Shown: piece by piece, positions 60,212 to 64,000 of the stretch
Position numbering within the stretch: the first letter of the stretch is position 1
Layout: the number at the start of each line of letters is the position of its first letter
Assembly: GCA_965530755.1 (NCBI GenBank)
Contig: CBESNA010000005.1
Location: 74,525 to 138,524 of the forward strand
Length of the DNA: 64,000 nucleotides
DNA from: SZUA-35 sp965530755
GTDB lineage: Bacteria; Actinomycetota; Acidimicrobiia; Acidimicrobiales; SZUA-35
Direction: 5' to 3'
Position numbers and translations under genes: made by a program
The notes under the pieces: model-generated
Databases searched by the model: none
The model's input: only the letters and a program-made list of their open reading frames with translations
Told to the model about the DNA's origin: nothing

Positions 60212-61213
60212 TCAAGAGAGCTTCCGCACGGCCTCGACGGCGACTTCGGCCGCCAATTCGGCCGTGCGAGCCCACGACGCGTCAACGCCGAATCGGTCGC
60301 TCAACTCGACCACGGTGACGTGCTCAGGAAGTTCGACTTCACCCTGACGAACGCCGACGATCGCGAGCACGGGAACCGCTTCGGCACGGGCCCAGTCGGC
60401 GACTCCGCCGACCACCTTGCCATGGAACGATTCGGCGTCGAGCATGCCCTCTCCGGTGATCACGAGATCGGCACCGACGAGCAGTTCGTCGAGACCGGCG
60501 GCCTCGGCCAGCACATCGAAGCCACTTTCGATCCGGGCGCCGACCGCTGCCAGCCCGCCGGCGAGACCGCCGGCGGCTCCGGCTCCCGCCAAGGTCGAGA
60601 CGTCGACGCCGTACTGCTCGCCGTAGACCTGCAACAGACGCTCGAGCCGTCCGGTCAGCAGCTTCACCTGAGCAGGGCTGGCGCCCTTCTGTGGACCGAA
60701 GACCACAGCCGCATCGGTGAACAGAGTTTCGACGTCGCACGCAACAACCAGATCGATCTCCTTCAGCCGGACCGATGGCGGCATGGCCCGAAGCGCCCCG
60801 AAGCCGCCATCGGTGGTGGCGGAGCCACCGAGCATCACCACAACGGTTCTGGCCCCGAGTTCGATCGCCTGCGTGATCAGCTCCCCGGTCCCGAACGTGT
60901 CGGCGGCGATGGGATCGTTCGCCTCGGGTCCGCCGATGAGAGCAAGCCCAGACGCTGCAGCCATCTCGATGAACGCTGTTCTACCCTCGAGTCGCCATCG
61001 AGCTTCGATCGGGTCGCCAAGCGGGTCTGTCACGAGCGAGGTCCGGTTGGCACCACCGAGCACATCGAGCGATCCCTCTCCACCGTCAGCCAGCAGTACC
61101 CCGTCGACCGTCCAGCCCAACGGCTCCAGCGATGACCGGACAGCATCGAGCAACTCCTGGGATGTGGCGGAGCCGCGGAACTTGTCGAACGCGACGACCA
61201 CTCGTCCCGGCAT
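60212..61213 (-). CDS. glycerate kinase
   Basis: A 333-residue GckA/GlxK-type glycerate kinase that phosphorylates D-glycerate, probably to 2-phosphoglycerate. VVVAFDKFRGSATSQELLDAV, ADGGEGSLDVL, VMLGGSATTDGGFGAL and GAGAAGGLAGGLAAVGA with VITGEGMLDAES are conserved family blocks. It converges with the small membrane protein gene, ten bases apart. It fits salvage of glycerate from glyoxylate or sugar-acid breakdown; no such genes are adjacent. Confidence 0.92.
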   Translation of the reverse strand: MPGRVVVAFDKFRGSATSQELLDAVRSSLEPLGWTVDGVLLADGGEGSLDVLGGANRTSLVTDPLGDPIEARWRLEGRTAFIEMAAASGLALIGGPEANDPIAADTFGTGELITQAIELGARTVVVMLGGSATTDGGFGALRAMPPSVRLKEIDLVVACDVETLFTDAAVVFGPQKGASPAQVKLLTGRLERLLQVYGEQYGVDVSTLAGAGAAGGLAGGLAAVGARIESGFDVLAEAAGLDELLVGADLVITGEGMLDAESFHGKVVGGVADWARAEAVPVLAIVGVRQGEVELPEHVTVVELSDRFGVDASWARTAELAAEVAVEAVRKLS

Positions 61214-61238
61214 GCGGCGAATGCGGCCATCGCTCCCG

Positions 61239-61829
61239 TCAGGGAGTGATGACCCCGTCGGTGCCGGCCATGACGATCAGATGGGCACCCTGTGTGTCGC
61301 TGATCGGCGATGTCGCTGGATCGAAGGGCTTCAAGACCGCTGCTGGGTCGACTCCGAAGATCTCGGCGACCGCTTGCGCATCGGACTCGTAGCCCTCCAC
61401 GTAGAGGATCACCGACGGGCCGGGGGTGTCGGCGTTCTTTGGTGACGCTGTGGCGTAGCCGGCGGCCGTGAGCCGATCGCTGGTCCGCGTGGCGACACGG
61501 GACTGGATCGGGTTGGTGCCGTTGAGGGCCAGGGTGAGCACGTTGGCCGGGTTTCGCTGGGCGCCCAGCGTGGCCTCGGTGACGGTGTCCTCGACGGGTT
61601 GGGTCGTGACGGTGTCGTTGATCGTCGTGTCAGTGGAGTCTCCGCCTTCGTCGGAGGGCACCGTCGTCGTGATCTCATCGTCGGCGGCCACGCTGTTGTC
61701 GCCGATTCCTCGCACCATCAAGAAGAGGCCGAGAAGAACGGCGCCGACGATGACGGCGATACCTCGAGCAGCGTTGACGCCTGCTGACCGCCCGAACCCC
61801 TCACCGGAGTCGTGTGCGCCTGCGGTCAT
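61239..61829 (-). CDS. membrane-anchored LytR C-terminal domain protein
   Basis: A 196-residue protein with one transmembrane helix (22-41), a Thr/Asp-rich linker, and a LytR_C domain (about 85-190: NVLTLALNGTNPIQSRVATRTSDRL, VEGYESDAQAVAEIFGVDPAAV). The domain, outside the membrane, is associated with envelope assembly in actinobacteria, but its activity is not defined. A CAGGAGA ribosome site ends seven bases before ATG 61829, which is why the longer in-frame start at 61892 was rejected. Confidence 0.87.
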   Translation of the reverse strand: MTAGAHDSGEGFGRSAGVNAARGIAVIVGAVLLGLFLMVRGIGDNSVAADDEITTTVPSDEGGDSTDTTINDTVTTQPVEDTVTEATLGAQRNPANVLTLALNGTNPIQSRVATRTSDRLTAAGYATASPKNADTPGPSVILYVEGYESDAQAVAEIFGVDPAAVLKPFDPATSPISDTQGAHLIVMAGTDGVITP

Positions 61830-61974
61830 GTCGTCTCCTGGGTGTTTCTCATGCGGGGTACCGGTCGGGAACGGTGGCCGATCATCGACCACCGTCGGAC
61901 CGTTTTAGCACGACAGCGGTCCTCCCCCACTGACAGGCGTCCAGGCCGACCGTCCCAGCTACCATCGTGTTCCT

Positions 61975-62048
61975 GCCCGAATAGCTCAGTTGGCCAGAGC
62001 GCTGCTCTTGTAAAGCAGATGTCGTGGGTTCGAATCCCACTTCGGGCT
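61975..62048 (+). tRNA. tRNA-Thr (anticodon TGT)
   Basis: A complete cloverleaf: acceptor GCCCGAA/TTCGGGC, D-arm GCTCAGTTGGCCAGAGC, anticodon stem CTGCT/AGCAG with loop CTTGTAA (anticodon TGT at 62009-62011), variable ATGTC, and T-arm GTGGG/CCCAC with TTCGAAT. The anticodon TGT reads ACA/ACG-type threonine codons. CCA is not encoded. TACCAT (61960-61965) is a likely -10. Confidence 0.96.
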
Positions 62049-62067
62049 CGTTCGTTCGTTTTCGCCG

Positions 62068-63057
62068 TCAGCCGGTGAGATCGGCGTAGGCCGTTGCATC
62101 GTCGAAGAACACCTCGACGATCATCGTGAGGTCGGTCTGATCCTCCGACCCGACCGTCCAGCACACATTGCCCTCGACCTCTCCACCGGGGAACAGTTCG
62201 GCGAAGGTGTCCAAAGCTTCGGGGATGACGCCGCACGAAGGGTCGAAGGTGGCCAGGACGACACCCGACGGTCCCACCGCTTTGAACGTCAGCTCGAACA
62301 ACGAGGCCGGAGCGGGGCCCGAGACGTAAGTGACACGAACCGGCGCACCCATGAACCGAGCGTCGGCAGGCGGAGGTTCGTTGAACTGGTTCTCCTCGGC
62401 CACGGCATCGGTGAGGTCGCGCAGCGGTTCGAGCACCTCGATGTTCCAAAGGCGTAGCTCGCCGGACTCGAAGTCCTCGTACTCGACCACGATCGTGTCG
62501 CCGACAGCATAGGGATCGTCGACCGATCCCTTGGCTGAGGCGACCGCGACGGTCGTGTCGGTGGCGTCGACCTCCTCACCGGTGTCAGGGGTCGAGGTGG
62601 CAGTCGAGTCCTCCTCGTTGTCGTCGATCTGCGTCTGGAAGACGGTGGTCGCCGGGCCGGCCTCACCGTCGTCGTCTGAGGCGAGAGCGAACCACGCACC
62701 CGCCCCGACGGCACCCAGCCCGAGCAGAACGACCGCTGCGATCAGGATCGGCTTGCCGTTGCCGCCCGAAGACGGCTGGGTTCCCGCGACGAACGGCTCC
62801 GGTCCGACACTCCCTGATCCCGGAGGTGGCGCAGAGTAGATCGTCTCTCGTTCACCCATCGGTGGCGCGCCGAACGTGTCGATGGGCGGCGGCGCCGACG
62901 GCATACCTGGAGGTGGCGGTGGTGCTGCCATCGATGTGTCGACGGCCGGCCCGGGGCCGTGGCCATCTGGCCACCACCGATCATCCGAACCGAAGTACCA
63001 GCCTTCGGGAGTCGGCAGCGGGTACTCGTTTCCGTCCCAAGCGATGTAAGTGGTCAT
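62068..63057 (-). CDS. membrane-anchored protein with proline-rich linker and extracytoplasmic domain
   Basis: A 329-residue protein. The N-terminus (PEGWYFGSDDRWWPDG, about 17-32) resembles the short Trp-rich motif of DUF2510-like proteins; then a Pro/Ala/Gly-rich linker, one transmembrane helix (103-126), a Thr/Asp/Glu-rich stretch, and a C-terminal beta-rich domain (about 180-325) of the DUF4352/telokin-like type with two cysteines (PSCGVI and NVCWTV). Probably a surface-exposed domain of unknown role. Its ATG overlaps the rlmB stop (ATGA). Confidence 0.78.
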   Translation of the reverse strand: MTTYIAWDGNEYPLPTPEGWYFGSDDRWWPDGHGPGPAVDTSMAAPPPPPGMPSAPPPIDTFGAPPMGERETIYSAPPPGSGSVGPEPFVAGTQPSSGGNGKPILIAAVVLLGLGAVGAGAWFALASDDDGEAGPATTVFQTQIDDNEEDSTATSTPDTGEEVDATDTTVAVASAKGSVDDPYAVGDTIVVEYEDFESGELRLWNIEVLEPLRDLTDAVAEENQFNEPPPADARFMGAPVRVTYVSGPAPASLFELTFKAVGPSGVVLATFDPSCGVIPEALDTFAELFPGGEVEGNVCWTVGSEDQTDLTMIVEVFFDDATAYADLTG

Positions 63058-64000
63058 GATCCCTCCGTGTGATCTGCCCGCCGCCGCACCACCTCGAACA
63101 TGGCGATGGCACCGGCCATGGCAACATTGAGACTATTCAATTGACCGAGCATGGGTATCGATGCGCGTACAGAAACTCGTTCCCGCACGAGTCGACTGAG
63201 GCCACGCCCCTCGGCTCCCAGCACCAAGGCCACCGGTTGATCCGAAGCCAACGGCAGGTCGAAGATCGATGTCTCGCCGTCCATGTCGAGGCCGACAGTG
63301 AGCACACCGAGGTCGTTCAGTTCCTTGACTGCCGTTGGAATTCCACCGACCACGGCCATCGACAGGTGCTCGACCGCTCCAGCCGCGGTCTTGGTCACCG
63401 TCGGCGACACGTGCACCGCCCGATGCCTGGCCAAGACGACACCGGTGACCCCGGCACATTCGGCCGTTCGCAGGAGCGCTCCGAGGTTGCCCGGGTCGGT
63501 GACCCCGTCTATCACGATGAGGTGAGCATTCTTCACTCCGGCCAGCTCATCGAGAGTTCGCTCCGGGAGCGGATCGGCTCTCGCCATCACACCCTGATGG
63601 GATTCGGTGGCTGCCTCGGACTCGAACCGGCGTCTCGGGACCGAGCGGAGCGGCACCTTCATCTCGAACGACAACTCACTGATGTCGTCGAGAATGTCGG
63701 CCTGATCGAGGTCCTCGATCATCACGATCTCGCGCACACGTCTGGTTTCGGCGAGGAGCAGTTCCCGCACCGCCTGGCGACCCTCGACGTGGTCGCCGCC
63801 GAGGCCTCGTTGGGCCTGCGAACGCTTGGCTCGAACGCCCGGAGACTTGCCTCGGCGCGAGGGCGGTCCCCCGGCGCGCTGACCGCTGGACTTTGCACTT
63901 CCCGCACGCCCACCGCCAGATCTCGAGCCGCCGGATGCCGCTCCTCCGGACTTCGACCCGCCGGACTTCGGCCCGCCGGACTTCGGACCAGCGGACTTCG
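63054..64000 (-). CDS. rlmB: 23S rRNA 2'-O-methyltransferase RlmB-like (SPOUT/TrmH family), 5' end beyond window
   Basis: A TrmH-family methyltransferase that modifies a guanosine in 23S rRNA. The catalytic SPOUT domain has DGVTDPGNLGALLRTAECAGV, LVLGAEGRGLSRLVRE and SLNVAMAGAIAMFEV; the substrate-binding N-domain starts near GDHVEGRQAVRELLL. The frame continues to the right edge through a basic glycine/serine-rich extension (KSGGPKSGGSKSGGAASGG pattern), so the true start is outside. GTG 63770 would cut into the conserved N-domain. Its stop overlaps the start of the next gene by four bases. Confidence 0.9.
   Translation of the reverse strand, partial: KSAGPKSGGPKSGGSKSGGAASGGSRSGGGRAGSAKSSGQRAGGPPSRRGKSPGVRAKRSQAQRGLGGDHVEGRQAVRELLLAETRRVREIVMIEDLDQADILDDISELSFEMKVPLRSVPRRRFESEAATESHQGVMARADPLPERTLDELAGVKNAHLIVIDGVTDPGNLGALLRTAECAGVTGVVLARHRAVHVSPTVTKTAAGAVEHLSMAVVGGIPTAVKELNDLGVLTVGLDMDGETSIFDLPLASDQPVALVLGAEGRGLSRLVRERVSVRASIPMLGQLNSLNVAMAGAIAMFEVVRRRADHTEGS

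Overview
This 64 kb window is chromosomal DNA from a high-GC actinobacterium, most likely of the class Acidimicrobiia. That placement is an inference from gene content: several F420/flavin luciferase-like oxidoreductases, HelD, full-length Lhr, a TIGR02611 membrane protein, a PAC2 protein, a wax-ester/DGAT acyltransferase, the actinobacterial HemY/HemQ haem route, a LytR C-terminal-domain protein, and LexA boxes of the TCGAACN4GTTCGA type. I saw no rRNA, CRISPR array, transposase or phage gene. There is one tRNA (Thr, TGT).

Layout. 1-8.7 kb: a cyclase/AAA/TPR signalling protein (cut by the left edge), divergent from a GH13 glucosidase, then a MacB-type ABC exporter and an acetyltransferase. 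8.7-14.9 kb: Lhr helicase, soxR with a SoxR box shared with a divergent glyoxalase-fold gene, then a stretch with a 35-codon ORF and overlapping stem-loops. 14.9-21.4 kb: F420 oxidoreductase, TIGR02611 protein, GGDEF/EAL protein, HelD, signal peptidase I. 21.5-26.1 kb: a HAD remnant, then the tightly packed hemE-hemY-lnt operon. 26.1-28.9 kb: an NAD-kinase-like gene and an SPFH gene divergent from an NrtR-type Nudix regulator, with two matching operator-like sites between them. 28.9-39.9 kb: SOS-controlled dinB, oxidoreductase, M48 peptidase, a decayed GNAT-YoaP gene, PAQR protein, a FadD plus WS/DGAT lipid pair, DUF2855, ASCH and Dtd. 40-43.1 kb: a glycosyltransferase, methyltransferase and alpha/alpha-toroid operon. 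43.1-50 kb: an oxidoreductase and a hydrolase flanked by inverted repeats, a methyltransferase plus GtrA, tesB, a PQQ-type sugar dehydrogenase, a small gene under a perfect LexA box, and a tyrosine phosphatase. 50-57.5 kb: PAC2, then the S1 / unknown / glnD / NUDIX operon, hemQ and fdhD. 57.5-64 kb: groEL with a CIRCE element, small proteins, glycerate kinase, LytR_C protein, tRNA-Thr, and rlmB cut by the right edge.

Common thread. Many start codons on both strands have a TANNNT-like hexamer ending exactly 6 (sometimes 7-8) bases upstream and no Shine-Dalgarno sequence. This is the signature of leaderless transcripts, and I used it to choose several starts (lhr, lepB, HAD, nrtR, dinB, gtrA and others). 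Genes inside operons instead overlap by ATGA/GTGA or carry an AGGAGG-like site.

Functional links. HemE and HemY here and HemQ at 56 kb are steps of the coproporphyrin-dependent haem pathway. FadD and the WS/DGAT fit neutral-lipid storage. SoxR, two LexA boxes and CIRCE give three recognisable stress-response inputs. The least explained parts are the NrtR/SPFH/NAD-kinase-like locus, the LexA-controlled 63-aa gene, the 35-codon ORF with mutually exclusive stems, and the repeats that bracket two gene blocks.
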